Shown in pieces: positions 16,541-25,130 of a DNA stretch of 28,756 bases. The stretch spans positions 1-28,756 of the forward strand of contig URCM01000030.1 in NCBI GenBank assembly GCA_900546355.1, written 5' to 3'. Source of the DNA: an uncultured Bacteroides sp. (GTDB taxonomy: Bacteria; Bacteroidota; Bacteroidia; Bacteroidales; Bacteroidaceae). Made by a program: the position numbers and the translations under genes. The notes under the pieces were generated by a model. The model was not told the origin of the DNA, did not search any database, and worked only from the letters and a program-made list of their open reading frames with translations. Each line of letters opens with the position of its first letter. The stretch's first letter is position 1.

Positions 16541-16580
16541 TTGGGTTTTTGTACACATGCTTACAAGTTGCGAAACCCAA
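16541..16580 (-). terminator. Possible hairpin after queE
   Basis: TTGGGTTT (16541-16548) and AAACCCAA (16573-16580) form a perfect 8-bp stem, with a nested TTGTA/TACAA stem (16549-16553 with 16562-16566). It starts 2 bp past the queE stop. There is no T run after it on the minus strand, so termination activity is uncertain. Confidence 0.35.
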
Positions 16581-16582
16581 AA

Positions 16583-17128
16583 TCAAGCGATATCTATCAG
16601 TTTGTGTGTCTGGAGGCTTAACCGCCACTGCGGATGTGCTTTGATGTAAGCGACGACTTCTTCGGTGTTCTGGCACGAACAAGGTTGGAGGAAATGCTCT
16701 TTCGCTTCTATCGATAAGTAAGGAGAAACATCTTGTCCGGTATAAACCACTTTCACTTCATCGATGTGTTTTACACGGAGTGTAGTCCCTTCTTTGGGAG
16801 AGCAGGTGACCCAGTCTATCGCTTCGGGCAAAGGTTGTGTGCCATTGGTTTCTATCGCCACATATTTCCCGGCTTTATGCAAAAGTTCAATGAGCGCATC
16901 GTCTATCCATAGTCCCGGTTCTCCTCCTGTCAGGATAACCATCCGGCAGGGATATTTGTCCACTTCGCTTATAATGGCTTCATCAGTCATCTCTGTTCCC
17001 GATTCGTGTGAAGTATCACAGAAGCAGCATTTCAAATTGCAACCGGAAAAGCGTATAAAAACTGCGGGAGTTCCGGTGTGTGCCCCTTCTCCTTGCAGGC
17101 TATAGAATATCTCGTTAATCTTTCTCAT
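16583..17128 (-). CDS. queE: 7-carboxy-7-deazaguanine synthase (radical SAM)
   Basis: QueE converts 6-carboxy-5,6,7,8-tetrahydropterin to 7-carboxy-7-deazaguanine in the synthesis of queuosine, a modified base at tRNA wobble position 34. The 181-residue protein has the N-terminal substrate segment FYSLQGEGAHTGTPAVFIRF, the radical-SAM cysteine motif CNLKCCFC (cysteines 30, 34, 37), the glycine-rich SAM motif MVILTGGEPGL near residue 63, and the ETNGT motif near residue 93. The length agrees with compact bacterial QueE proteins. Its start overlaps the queD end by 14 bp, so the two enzymes acting in succession are translationally coupled. Confidence 0.94.
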   Translation of the reverse strand: MRKINEIFYSLQGEGAHTGTPAVFIRFSGCNLKCCFCDTSHESGTEMTDEAIISEVDKYPCRMVILTGGEPGLWIDDALIELLHKAGKYVAIETNGTQPLPEAIDWVTCSPKEGTTLRVKHIDEVKVVYTGQDVSPYLSIEAKEHFLQPCSCQNTEEVVAYIKAHPQWRLSLQTHKLIDIA

Positions 17129-17447
17129 AAATCACCGTATTTCCTTCCGACTCCCTTACCTCTACCTTGAAACAATGCGGAACTTGTCCGCATACCCAAC
17201 GAGCGATATTCTCTGCCGTAGGATTGAATGGTAACACATCGTTTAGATGACGATGATCTAACTGGTTTTTTACCACTTCCTTAATTTGTGAGAAATCAAC
17301 TACCATACCGGCTTCATCCAATTCCTTGCTGCGGCAATATACGGTAATTATCCAATTGTGACCATGCAGATTCTCACACTTGCTGGGATAGGGGAGTGCC
17401 AGACTATGCGAAGCCGATACTTCCATGCGTTTAATGACTGTGTACAT
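17115..17447 (-). CDS. queD: 6-carboxy-5,6,7,8-tetrahydropterin synthase
   Basis: QueD makes 6-carboxytetrahydropterin from dihydroneopterin triphosphate, the step before QueE in queuosine synthesis. I place the start at 17445-17447, giving 110 residues beginning MYTVIKRMEVSASHSLALPY. A longer frame runs 24 codons further up to 17519, but that extension resembles no family member and enters the hairpin region. Zinc-binding histidines are His14 in SASHS and the HGH at residues 28-30, with the catalytic Cys24 in SKCENLHGHNW. The DHRHLND and PTAENIA segments follow as in other QueD proteins. It is first in a two-gene unit with queE. Confidence 0.93.
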   Translation of the reverse strand: MYTVIKRMEVSASHSLALPYPSKCENLHGHNWIITVYCRSKELDEAGMVVDFSQIKEVVKNQLDHRHLNDVLPFNPTAENIARWVCGQVPHCFKVEVRESEGNTVIYEKD

Positions 17448-17514
17448 ACGATTTTGAATTCTAAAATTATACAGAAATGCACCTAATGTCACCTCAGTGC
17501 GATTAATATGAAAA

Positions 17515-17599
17515 ATCATTCATCACAGAGGGCACAGAGGCACACAGGGTTCTTTATATTATTCCCTCTGTGTACGCTGTGCCCTCTGTGGTGAATGAT
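17515..17599 (-). terminator. Long CACAGAGG-type hairpin ending secDF
   Basis: The arms 17515-17549 and 17564-17599 are inverted copies with a few mismatches (cores CACAGAGGGCACAG and CTGTGCCCTCTGTG), and the loop is TTCTTTATATTATT. It begins 8 bp beyond the secDF stop, and on the minus strand a run of five T follows at 17515-17511, so it should act as a strong intrinsic terminator for secDF while lying just upstream of queD. The sequence is of the CACAGAGG type that recurs between genes in many bacteria. Confidence 0.75.
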
Positions 17600-17607
17600 A
17601 TTATGTT

Positions 17608-20604
17608 TTAAGCTTTTGCAGCTTTCACTTCTTTTCCTTCTTTCTTGCCTCCTAAAGCCAGGTAAGCTACCGGAGCCGCTACAAACAATGAAGAGAATGT
17701 TCCGATTACAACACCCAAAATCATTGCAAACGAGAAACTACGGATGCTGTCGCCGCCCAGGAAGAAGATAATGAGCAATACGATCAGGGTACTCTGGCCC
17801 GTATTCAGGGTACGAGCCAATGTGGTATTCAATGCATCATTGAACAACTGCGTACGGTTGCGGTTCGGATATAAGTGCGTAAACTCACGTACACGGTCGA
17901 AGATAACCACTTTATCGTTGATAGAATAACCGATGACGGTCAATACGGCACCGATAAATGTCTGGTCTACTTCTAATGAGAACGGCATCCAGCCGTAGCA
18001 CAATGAATAAGCACCCACAACCAAGAAGGCATCGATAGCCAATGCAACCGTAGCACCCAAGCTGAACGCAATGTTGCTGAATCGAATCAAGATGTACAGG
18101 CCGATGGCGATAACGGCAAATACAACCGCCCAAATAGCAGATGTACGCATATCGTCAGCCATACTCGGACCTACTTTCTGCGAACTGATGATAGAACAAC
18201 CTTCTGTATTGTCGCGGTCGATGAACTGTGCCAATGTTAAACCATCGGGAAGCAAATCGCCTTCCTTGAAAGCGTCATATAGGATGCTTTCTATCTCGGT
18301 ATCTACATGAGCACCTTCTTCCGCGATGCGGTAGTTTGTGCTGACACGGATACGGTGGCCGTCTGTACCTAACGCGATAGCTTGGATGTTGGCGTCTTCT
18401 ACCTTATTTTCCAATAAATCGCGGATTGTTTCTGGCTGTACCACCTTGTCGAACTGTACCACGAAGTTACGTCCACCCGTAAAGTCGATGCTTTGCGACA
18501 AGCCACGTACTGCAAACGAAATGATACATATTACTATGATAGTACCCCAAATAGTGAACGACCGTTTGGTAATACCCATAAAGTTATAATGCGCATTCTG
18601 GAAGAGGTTCTTCGAAATGCTGGTCGAGAATGTCAGGTTACGCAATTTACCTTTTACCAGGAAGTGTTCGTAAATCAGGCGTGTCATGTAGACAGCGGTG
18701 AAGAACGAGCAGATGATACCGATAATCAAAGTCGTAGCAAATCCACGGATAGGTCCGGTTCCGAAATAGAACAAGATGACACCGGTAATGATAGAAGTCA
18801 GGTTCGAGTCGAAGATGGCCGAGAAAGCACCTGAGTAACCAGCCGAGATAGCATCTTTCATCGTCTTTCCGGCTTTCAGTTCTTCCTTTGTACGTTCGTG
18901 AATCAACACGTTCGCGTCAACCGCCATGGCCAAAGACAATACGATACCGGCGATACCCGACAGCGTAAGAGCAGCCTGGAAGGAAGACATGATTCCCATG
19001 GTAAAGAAGAAGTTCAGAACCAATGCCGTATTGGCAACCATACCGGGAATGAATCCATACATCAGGCACAGATAAACCATCAAGGCTATTAATGCCACAA
19101 CGAATGAAATCAGCCCCTGGTTGATAGACTGTTGCCCAAGCGACGGACCTACGATATCTTCTTGTACGATGTGTGCGGGAGCCGGCATCTTACCGGATTT
19201 CAACACGTTTGCCAAGTCTTGAGTGGTTTCTACAGTAAAGTTACCTGTGATTTCCGAATTACCACCTGTAATTTCCGAATTTACACGCGGTGCGCTGTAT
19301 ACGTAGCCATCCAATACGATAGCAATCTCTTTGCCAATATTTTTCTTGGTCAAAGCTGCCCAACGGCGAGAACCATCGGTATTCATCGACATATTTACAC
19401 ACGGTTTGTTGTATTGGTCGTATGAATTTCTGGCATCTGTAATTACATCACCTTCCAAAGGTGCACGTCCGTTACGTTCAGAAGAACGGATGGCATACAA
19501 TTCGAAGATATGTCCTGTTGCATCCATGTCTGAAGCTTTCACACCCCACATCAACTTCAAGTCGCGCGGCAGGATTTCTTTCACTTCTTTCAAGTTTAAG
19601 ATGTGGTTTACGGTAGCCGTATCCTTATAATCGGCATAACCTACAATGCAGCCCATGCCACTTTGGTTAGGCTGGAATATGGTCAATAGCGGATGTTCTT
19701 TCTTCAGTTGCTCTATGTTGGCAGCACTGTTGTCGGCAGTTTCACCTTTCAGTACTGCAGCCAGGCTGTCTTTCGAAGAGACAGCGGCTTTCGCTTCTTC
19801 TTTCTTGATGGCAGCAGAATCAACCTTTAAGGAATCGGTGCCGATATTCATTGCTACACGGGCACGTTCGTCGGCAGATACCAATACGGGTACGATATCT
19901 TTAGCTTCGTATGTTTCCCAAAATTCCAGATTGGCAGAGCCTTGCAACAGGTTACGGACACGTTCCGGCTCTTTGATGCCCGGCAGTTCCACCATGATGC
20001 GTCCCATTGTCCCTTCCAATGCCTGAATGTTAGGCTGAACTACACCGAAACGGTCGATACGGGTGCGCAAGACATTATAAGAGTTGTCAATGGCTACTTT
20101 TACTTCTTCACGCAGCACTTTTTCCACTTCCGCGTCTGTACTACGGGTATTCACCTTGTCTTTCAGTTGCTGTGTGGCAAACAATTCAGCCAGTTTCCCA
20201 TCCGGAACTAATTTCTTATATTCTCTCACGAAAAGCGTGATGAAATCGTCTTGACTGGTTACTTGCAGTTTTGCAGCTTCCGCCAAAGCTTTGTTGAACG
20301 CTTCATCGGGCTTGTTGTCAGCAAGTGCTTTCACTACATCCGGAACAGAAACTTCAAGGATGACGTTCATACCGCCTTTCAAGTCAAGTCCTAATCCGAT
20401 TTCCATCTCACGACATTGTTTCAGCGTATAACTGCCCAGCCACACCTTCTTGTTCATCATAGAATCAAGGTAGTGTGTTTCTCCTTTCGGATCTTCTGCC
20501 GCCTTGTTCATGTGATAGCGGGTTACGAATGAAAACGAAAGATAAAACACGCAGACCAGTGTCAGTAATATCGCAAAAACCTTTACGAATCCTTTGTTTT
20601 GCAT
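17608..20604 (-). CDS. secDF: Protein translocase subunit SecDF (single-chain fusion)
   Basis: SecD and SecF joined in one 998-residue inner-membrane protein that uses the proton gradient to help pull secreted proteins through SecYEG. The first membrane helix is at about residues 8-26. A large periplasmic SecD domain follows (with GLGLDLKGGMNVILEV near residue 70 and TRIDRFGVVQPNIQ). The SecD membrane block contains SLAMAVDANVLIHERTKEEL. The SecF part begins near residue 690 with its own helix, then QSIDFTGGRNFVVQF, and ends with TVIGYSINDKVVIFDRVRE and the last helices. The Bacteroidetes type carries an enlarged periplasmic insert, seen here as the Lys/Ala/Ser-rich stretch around residues 245-310. 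The gene stands alone with its own promoter and terminator. Confidence 0.95.
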   Translation of the reverse strand: MQNKGFVKVFAILLTLVCVFYLSFSFVTRYHMNKAAEDPKGETHYLDSMMNKKVWLGSYTLKQCREMEIGLGLDLKGGMNVILEVSVPDVVKALADNKPDEAFNKALAEAAKLQVTSQDDFITLFVREYKKLVPDGKLAELFATQQLKDKVNTRSTDAEVEKVLREEVKVAIDNSYNVLRTRIDRFGVVQPNIQALEGTMGRIMVELPGIKEPERVRNLLQGSANLEFWETYEAKDIVPVLVSADERARVAMNIGTDSLKVDSAAIKKEEAKAAVSSKDSLAAVLKGETADNSAANIEQLKKEHPLLTIFQPNQSGMGCIVGYADYKDTATVNHILNLKEVKEILPRDLKLMWGVKASDMDATGHIFELYAIRSSERNGRAPLEGDVITDARNSYDQYNKPCVNMSMNTDGSRRWAALTKKNIGKEIAIVLDGYVYSAPRVNSEITGGNSEITGNFTVETTQDLANVLKSGKMPAPAHIVQEDIVGPSLGQQSINQGLISFVVALIALMVYLCLMYGFIPGMVANTALVLNFFFTMGIMSSFQAALTLSGIAGIVLSLAMAVDANVLIHERTKEELKAGKTMKDAISAGYSGAFSAIFDSNLTSIITGVILFYFGTGPIRGFATTLIIGIICSFFTAVYMTRLIYEHFLVKGKLRNLTFSTSISKNLFQNAHYNFMGITKRSFTIWGTIIVICIISFAVRGLSQSIDFTGGRNFVVQFDKVVQPETIRDLLENKVEDANIQAIALGTDGHRIRVSTNYRIAEEGAHVDTEIESILYDAFKEGDLLPDGLTLAQFIDRDNTEGCSIISSQKVGPSMADDMRTSAIWAVVFAVIAIGLYILIRFSNIAFSLGATVALAIDAFLVVGAYSLCYGWMPFSLEVDQTFIGAVLTVIGYSINDKVVIFDRVREFTHLYPNRNRTQLFNDALNTTLARTLNTGQSTLIVLLIIFFLGGDSIRSFSFAMILGVVIGTFSSLFVAAPVAYLALGGKKEGKEVKAAKA

Positions 20605-20657
20605 GTTACTTTAATTTATTATTTACCTTATAATTTATATGCGTTTATTCAAGGTTG

Positions 20658-20665
20658 CAAATATA
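20658..20665 (-). promoter_or_regulatory. -7 promoter box of secDF
   Basis: On the minus strand this reads TATATTTG, an exact TAnnTTTG match, about 53 nt before the secDF start codon. A TTTC at 20689-20686 lies 20 bp upstream in the -33 position. The predicted leader is about 45-50 nt. Confidence 0.55.
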
Positions 20666-20776
20666 GTTCTTTTCATTTACATAAAGAAAAGGATTTTGAT
20701 TATTTCAGTTTCCCGAAGCAAAAAAATAAGTTTTTCTGCAAGATTTGCCTGTTACGGACGCACCCGGTACATAAAA

Positions 20777-20831
20777 AAACGAGTTGGCAAGAAGATAAGG
20801 GATAAATCCTTACCGACTTGTCAACTCGTTT
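20777..20831 (-). terminator. Intrinsic terminator of the sdhCAB operon
   Basis: AAACGAGTTGGCAAG (20777-20791) pairs with CTTGTCAACTCGTTT (20817-20831), a 15-bp stem with one G-T pair. A smaller TAAGG/CCTTA stem sits in the loop. On the minus strand seven T follow the hairpin (plus-strand A run ending at 20779). It is 21 bp past the sdhB stop. Confidence 0.85.
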
Positions 20832-20852
20832 ATCGGTCAACTATCTTACTGA

Positions 20853-21608
20853 TTAGTCTTTCAGTTTAGCTTTGATGAAGTCGCGGTTCAAACGAGCGAT
20901 GTTGCTGATTGAAACGTTCTTCGGGCATTCGGCTTCGCAAGCGCGTGTATTGGTACAGTTGCCGAATCCCAGTTCGTCCATTTTGGCAATCATAGCCTTT
21001 GCACGGCGCAAAGCTTCGGGCTTACCTTGCGGCAGCAAGTTCAACTGGCTTACTTTTGCAGAAACGAACAACATTGCCGAACCGTTCTTACATGCAGCAA
21101 CACAAGCACCGCAACCGATACAGGAAGCTGCATCCATAGCCTCGTCAGCCACTTGCTTCGGAATCAGGATTGCGTTAGCGTCTTGCGGAGCACCGGTACG
21201 TATGCTGATAAAACCACCTGCTTGCATAATCTTATCGTAAGCCGTACGGTCTACCATCAAGTCTTTGATTACCGGGAAACCTGCCGAACGCCACGGTTCT
21301 ACCGTAATGACATCACCATCATGGAAGCGGCGCATATAAAGCTGGCAAGTAGTAGCACCCGTAGCCGGCCCGTGCGGATGACCATTGATATAAAGAGAGC
21401 ACATACCGCAGATACCTTCGCGGCAGTCGTGGTCGAATACTACCGGTTCTTTGCCGGATTCTACCAACTGTTCGTTCAAGATGTCCAGCATTTCCAGGAA
21501 CGAAGTGTCGCCCGGAATATCTTTCATCTGGAATGTATCAAAATGACCTTGTTCCTTAGGTCCGTTCTGACGCCAAATTTTCAGCGTAAATGATATATTT
21601 TTGTCCAT
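20853..21608 (-). CDS. sdhB: Succinate dehydrogenase/fumarate reductase iron-sulfur subunit
   Basis: The electron-transfer subunit linking the flavoprotein to the membrane cytochrome b. The 251-residue protein has the [2Fe-2S] cysteines in CREGICGMC (62, 67, 70) and C88. The [4Fe-4S] and [3Fe-4S] clusters are bound by [11 protein letters not shown] (near residue 160) and [13 protein letters not shown] (near 225). In Bacteroidales this complex runs as a menaquinol:fumarate reductase in fermentative growth, producing succinate; many annotations therefore name it frdB. It is the last gene of the C-A-B operon, 35 bp after the flavoprotein gene. Confidence 0.95.
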   Translation of the reverse strand: MDKNISFTLKIWRQNGPKEQGHFDTFQMKDIPGDTSFLEMLDILNEQLVESGKEPVVFDHDCREGICGMCSLYINGHPHGPATGATTCQLYMRRFHDGDVITVEPWRSAGFPVIKDLMVDRTAYDKIMQAGGFISIRTGAPQDANAILIPKQVADEAMDAASCIGCGACVAACKNGSAMLFVSAKVSQLNLLPQGKPEALRRAKAMIAKMDELGFGNCTNTRACEAECPKNVSISNIARLNRDFIKAKLKD

Positions 21609-21643
21609 TTTACTTAGAATCTTTAATTGTTTAACTTCACAGA

Positions 21644-23626
21644 TTAGCTCTTGTAGTTACGAGTCTGTACCTTAATGGCTTCGTATACTAACGGCTCTTT
21701 GTAGAGAACCGGAGCTTTATCATCCGAGCCTTGGTATTCCCAGCAAGATACGTAGAAGTAGTTCTGGTCGTCACGTTTTGCTTCACCTTCTTCTGTCTGG
21801 TATTCTTCACGGAAGTGACCGCCGCATGATTCGTTGCGGTTCAAAGCATCGTAGGCAATCAGTTCACCCATGGTGATGAAGTCATTCAAGCGGATAGCCT
21901 TATCCAATTCTACGTTCAGACCTTCTTTCTTGCCCGGAATGAACAAGTTGGTTTCGAATTCCTTGCGGATATCTTTCAGCTTCGCAAGAGCAGTCTTCAG
22001 TCCGGCTTCGGTACGTCCCATACCTACGTATTCCCACATGATGTGGCCCAGTTCCTTGTGGATAGAATCTACCGAGCGTTTGCCCTGGATTCCCATCAGG
22101 TGGTCAATCTTAGCCTGGACAGCCTTTTCTGCTTCCTCAAATTCCGGCAAGTCGGTAGAGAAGCGGGGAACGGTGATTTGGTCTGCCAGATAGTTCTGGA
22201 TGGTGTAAGGCAATACAAAGTAACCATCAGCAAGGCCTTGCATCAAGGCAGAAGCACCCAGACGGTTTGCGCCGTGGTCGGAGAAGTTACATTCGCCGAT
22301 AGCAAACAGACCCTTAATGGTAGTCTGCAATTCGTAGTCTACCCAGATACCACCCATGGTGTAGTGGATAGCCGGATAAATCATCATCGGGTTGTAATAT
22401 TTCACGCCGTTGATTTCGTTTGCCAATTTGCCCGGGTTCACATCGGTGATTTCTTCGTACATATCGAAGAGGTTGCCATAACGCTGGCGCACTACATCCA
22501 ATCCCAGACGTTCGATACTTTCAGAGAAGTCGAGGAATACAGCCAAGCCGGTATTGTTGACACCGAAACCGTGGTCGCAACGTTCCTTAGCCGCACGGCT
22601 GGCAACGTCACGCGGAACCAAGTTACCGAATGCCGGATAACGGCGTTCCAGGTAATAGTCACGGTCTTCTTCCGGAATGTCACTGCCTTTCTTGGTACCA
22701 GCCTGCAAAGCCTTGGCATCTTCCAGCTTCTTCGGAACCCAGATACGACCGTCGTTACGCAACGATTCAGACATCAAAGTCAACTTAGACTGCTTGTCGC
22801 CGTGTACCGGAATACAAGTCGGGTGAATCTGCACGTATGCCGGATTAGCGAAGAACGCGCCTTTACGGTAGCAAGCCATTGCAGCCGAGCAGTTACATGC
22901 CATCGCATTGGTAGACAAGAAGTAAGTATTACCGTAACCACCGGTAGCGATAACCACAGCATGTGCAGCAAAACGTTCCAGTTTACCGGTTACCAGATTC
23001 TTGGCAATGATACCGCGGGCACGGCCGTCGATGATTACCACATCTTCCATTTCATAGCGAGTGTACAGCTTGACTGTGCCTGCACCTACCTGACGGCTCA
23101 ATGCCGAGTAAGCACCCAACAGCAACTGCTGTCCGGTCTGTCCTTTGGCATAGAATGTACGTGACACCTGTGCTCCACCGAACGAACGGTTTGCCAGCAG
23201 ACCTCCATATTCGCGTGCGAAAGGTACACCCTGAGCCACGCATTGGTCGATGATGTTGTTCGAAACTTCAGCCAAACGATAAACGTTTGCCTCACGTGCA
23301 CGATAGTCACCACCTTTTACAGTATCATAAAACAGACGATATACAGAGTCGCCATCGTTCTGATAATTCTTTGCAGCATTGATACCACCTTGAGCAGCGA
23401 TAGAGTGTGCACGGCGCGGAGAATCCTGGATACAGAAGTTGAATACGCGGAATCCCATTTCACCCAATGAGGCAGCGGCAGAAGCACCAGCCAAACCAGT
23501 ACCTACTACGATGATATCCAAACGGCGTTTGTTAGCCGGGTTCACCAATTTCTGGTGAGCTTTATAGTTGGTCCATTTTTCAGCTATCGGACCTTCAGGA
23601 ATTTTAGAATCAAGTATCTTAGTCAT
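21644..23626 (-). CDS. sdhA: Succinate dehydrogenase/fumarate reductase flavoprotein subunit
   Basis: The catalytic subunit (660 residues), interconverting fumarate and succinate with covalently bound FAD. Visible are the dinucleotide fold [14 protein letters not shown] at 42-55, the covalent flavin histidine His74 in [14 protein letters not shown], a substrate-site segment [12 protein letters not shown], and the C-terminal FAD-binding stretch with [20 protein letters not shown]. The features and length suit the group with a single di-haem cytochrome subunit, as in Bacteroides fragilis and Wolinella. It lies between sdhC and sdhB in one operon. Direction of catalysis cannot be told from sequence; frdA is an equally fair name. 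Confidence 0.96.
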   Translation of the reverse strand: MTKILDSKIPEGPIAEKWTNYKAHQKLVNPANKRRLDIIVVGTGLAGASAAASLGEMGFRVFNFCIQDSPRRAHSIAAQGGINAAKNYQNDGDSVYRLFYDTVKGGDYRAREANVYRLAEVSNNIIDQCVAQGVPFAREYGGLLANRSFGGAQVSRTFYAKGQTGQQLLLGAYSALSRQVGAGTVKLYTRYEMEDVVIIDGRARGIIAKNLVTGKLERFAAHAVVIATGGYGNTYFLSTNAMACNCSAAMACYRKGAFFANPAYVQIHPTCIPVHGDKQSKLTLMSESLRNDGRIWVPKKLEDAKALQAGTKKGSDIPEEDRDYYLERRYPAFGNLVPRDVASRAAKERCDHGFGVNNTGLAVFLDFSESIERLGLDVVRQRYGNLFDMYEEITDVNPGKLANEINGVKYYNPMMIYPAIHYTMGGIWVDYELQTTIKGLFAIGECNFSDHGANRLGASALMQGLADGYFVLPYTIQNYLADQITVPRFSTDLPEFEEAEKAVQAKIDHLMGIQGKRSVDSIHKELGHIMWEYVGMGRTEAGLKTALAKLKDIRKEFETNLFIPGKKEGLNVELDKAIRLNDFITMGELIAYDALNRNESCGGHFREEYQTEEGEAKRDDQNYFYVSCWEYQGSDDKAPVLYKEPLVYEAIKVQTRNYKS

Positions 23627-23683
23627 AATTGTTTTCTTTTTTTTAGTTGACGAAGTATTAGGCTATTCATACGAGCCTTGTTC

Positions 23684-23700
23684 ACTTGCCAACTCGTTAA
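23684..23700 (+). repeat. CAACTCGTT-type motif in the sdhC-sdhA spacer
   Basis: ACTTGCCAACTCGTTAA matches ACTTGTCAACTCGTTTA at 20816-20832 (15 of 17 bases), the right arm of the operon terminator. An ACGAG at 23671-23675 can pair with CTCGT at 23693-23697. The motif lies in the 86-bp gap between sdhC and sdhA, where a weak hairpin could tune relative expression. Confidence 0.5.
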
Positions 23701-23712
23701 CTTGTCACCTTA

Positions 23713-24387
23713 TTAGAATAAACCCTTTACGAAAAATACTACCGCTACCAGCATGAAGCCCAATACGATAATAGTAGAATAGATGTTAGAAATGCATTTC
23801 CAACGATTGATCCAAATGGTATTGTTCCATCCCAGAGTCTGCATCGCACTCCAGAAACCGTGAGTCAAGTGGAACCACAAAGCGCACAGCCAAACGATGT
23901 ACAATACGAAGAATACCGGGTTAGCGAAAGTTTCCACGATGTAGCCGTAACCGTCTGTAGCTTCCAGGCCACCCATCATCGGATTGCCGATTAATTCAGC
24001 AAACATCATGTTGTACCAGAAATTGAACAGGTGCAAAAGCAAACCCAGAATAACAACTACACCTAAAGCCAGCATGTTCTGAGATGCCCATTCCACCGTT
24101 TTAGGCTTCGCGCTTACAGCGTAACGTTCGCTACCACGTGCTGCACGGTTCATCATTGTCAGCCAGAAGGCGTATACAATGTGAATGACAAACAAAGCCG
24201 CCAACGCTAACGTACCCAACAGAGCGTACCAGTTAGTACCCAAGAATTCACACACTGTGTTATAACCTTCCGCCGAAAACAGTGCCACAAGGTTCATCAA
24301 CATGTGAAATGTAAGAAACAGGACAAGGGCGATACCTGTTACGCTCATCACCACTTTCCTTCCAATAGATGAATTACTTAACCACAT
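23713..24387 (-). CDS. sdhC: Succinate dehydrogenase/fumarate reductase cytochrome b subunit
   Basis: The membrane anchor (224 residues) that binds two haem b groups and exchanges electrons with menaquinone. Five hydrophobic helices can be seen, around residues 12-35, 55-75, 100-122, 150-175 and 197-220, with histidines in helices 1, 2, 3 and 4 (for example FHMLMNL, VIHIVYAFWL, LLLHLFNFWYN, WFHLTHGFWSAM) that fit haem ligation. A single anchor subunit with this layout is the class B type found with Wolinella-like fumarate reductases. It is the first gene of the operon and has a well-formed promoter 71 bp upstream. Confidence 0.94.
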   Translation of the reverse strand: MWLSNSSIGRKVVMSVTGIALVLFLTFHMLMNLVALFSAEGYNTVCEFLGTNWYALLGTLALAALFVIHIVYAFWLTMMNRAARGSERYAVSAKPKTVEWASQNMLALGVVVILGLLLHLFNFWYNMMFAELIGNPMMGGLEATDGYGYIVETFANPVFFVLYIVWLCALWFHLTHGFWSAMQTLGWNNTIWINRWKCISNIYSTIIVLGFMLVAVVFFVKGLF

Positions 24388-24457
24388 AAATGATTGAATT
24401 TAAATTATTTAATTGTTTGAACTAAAATATCCTCCTATATCATGCCATATTACGATG

Positions 24458-24489
24458 CAAAATTAGAAGATTTATTGAGATAACCCAAA
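24458..24489 (-). promoter_or_regulatory. Promoter of the sdhCAB operon
   Basis: On the minus strand TTTG at 24489-24486 is followed after exactly 20 bp by TAATTTTG at 24465-24458. Both boxes match the Bacteroidetes primary sigma factor consensus perfectly. Transcription should start near 24452, about 65 nt before the sdhC ATG. Confidence 0.8.
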
Positions 24490-24623
24490 CGATTACGGAA
24501 ATAATTCTTTAAATACCGGAATAAAATTACTCCCTATGTATAATTAAGGTATATCAACAGGTGGCAGTCCGAAAAAACGGTGCAATAAACTTGTGTGACT
24601 TGCCTGATTTATCCATGAACGGC

Positions 24624-24730
24624 AAGAATATAATTGCTATGCCGGTACGATTACTAATCGTGCAGCGTGACGGTTACTAATCGTACAGCATGACGATTAC
24701 TAATCGTGTCGGCGATGCAGTTATATTCCA
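24624..24730. repeat. Five-unit 23-bp-period array forming a large imperfect inverted repeat
   Basis: Three odd palindromes, ACGATTACTAATCGT (24647-24661), ACGGTTACTAATCGT (24670-24684) and ACGATTACTAATCGT (24693-24707), are spaced by exactly 23 bp with 8-bp spacers. In the same register lie flanking units AAGAATATAATTGCT (24624-24638) and TGCAGTTATATTCCA (24716-24730), which are inverted relatives of each other (11 of 15 positions). Overall, 24626-24661 and 24693-24728 are inverted copies at 29 of 36 positions around the central unit. A multi-site operator, a REP/MITE-like mobile repeat or a chromosome-organising site are the candidate roles. Confidence 0.9.
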
Positions 24731-25113
24731 CCGGGTTTTTGGATAGAAGCATTTCAACCGATATAAAAATAACTGCTCATGATTATCTTATAGGATGAAA
24801 AATTTCTAATGTGATAATGTGGCAAAATGTTGGTTCGTTTTGTGCGCATACTTAACAATACGATTTCAAACAACCGATTTTTTATGTATGTATAACATAA
24901 AATCGAACAAGTTAATTAAGGTTAAAACACTCCTGCCTGTTCGTTTTACTTGTGTCAATTGATTCAAATATGCCCTATTTCTGCTACTCATTCTCGCTAT
25001 TTCGGTTCAACTTCCGGGCTACAAAACCGGCACATTTTCGTACCGAATGTTATCAAATCTTAAATCGAAAAAGCTAATCCATTCGTTATAAACCGTTTAT
25101 CTTTTATAGTTCA

Positions 25114-25130
25114 GTAGCCGGCGCGGCTAC
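25114..25130 (+). promoter_or_regulatory. Perfect GC-rich hairpin upstream of the lipoprotein gene
   Basis: GTAGCCG (25114-25120) and CGGCTAC (25124-25130) form a 7-bp stem with a GCG loop, about 105 bp before the start codon and standing out in AT-rich DNA. It could be an operator or part of the 5' leader. No T run follows, so a terminator is unlikely. Confidence 0.4.

Larger units (their letters stand above)
16265..16582. other. Repeat-rich intergenic region between tRNA-Arg and queE
   Basis: This 318-bp stretch has no supportable gene. Open frames through it are products of the repeats. It contains, from left to right, the second copy of a short dispersed repeat (16352-16373), a three-copy 23-bp-period array (16413-16473), a relic of a CACAGAGG-type element (TGTGCCTCTGTG at 16525-16536) and a dyad next to the queE stop (16541-16580). 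Confidence 0.6.

Noticed and set aside
16193..16582. tRNA-associated integrated element
   Set aside because: No integrase and no direct repeat of the tRNA 3' end were found downstream; the neighbouring genes are ordinary housekeeping genes.
16366..16649. Two overlapping plus-strand open frames after the tRNA
   Set aside because: They run through the 23-bp-period array and into the antisense of queE. The frames arise from repeat sequence and show no protein-like pattern.
17448..17519. N-terminal extension of queD from an ATG at 17519
   Set aside because: The 24 extra residues do not look like QueD proteins, and the extension begins inside the long terminator hairpin; the internal ATG at 17447 gives the usual family start.
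22043..23164. A 373-codon open frame on the plus strand
   Set aside because: It lies wholly antisense to sdhA, which has all its cofactor motifs. The translation has no recognisable domain; it is a shadow frame of a conserved, codon-biased gene.
24624..24730. CRISPR array
   Set aside because: Units are 15 bp and spacers only 8 bp, too short for CRISPR; units are palindromic and unequal, and no cas gene is present in the window.
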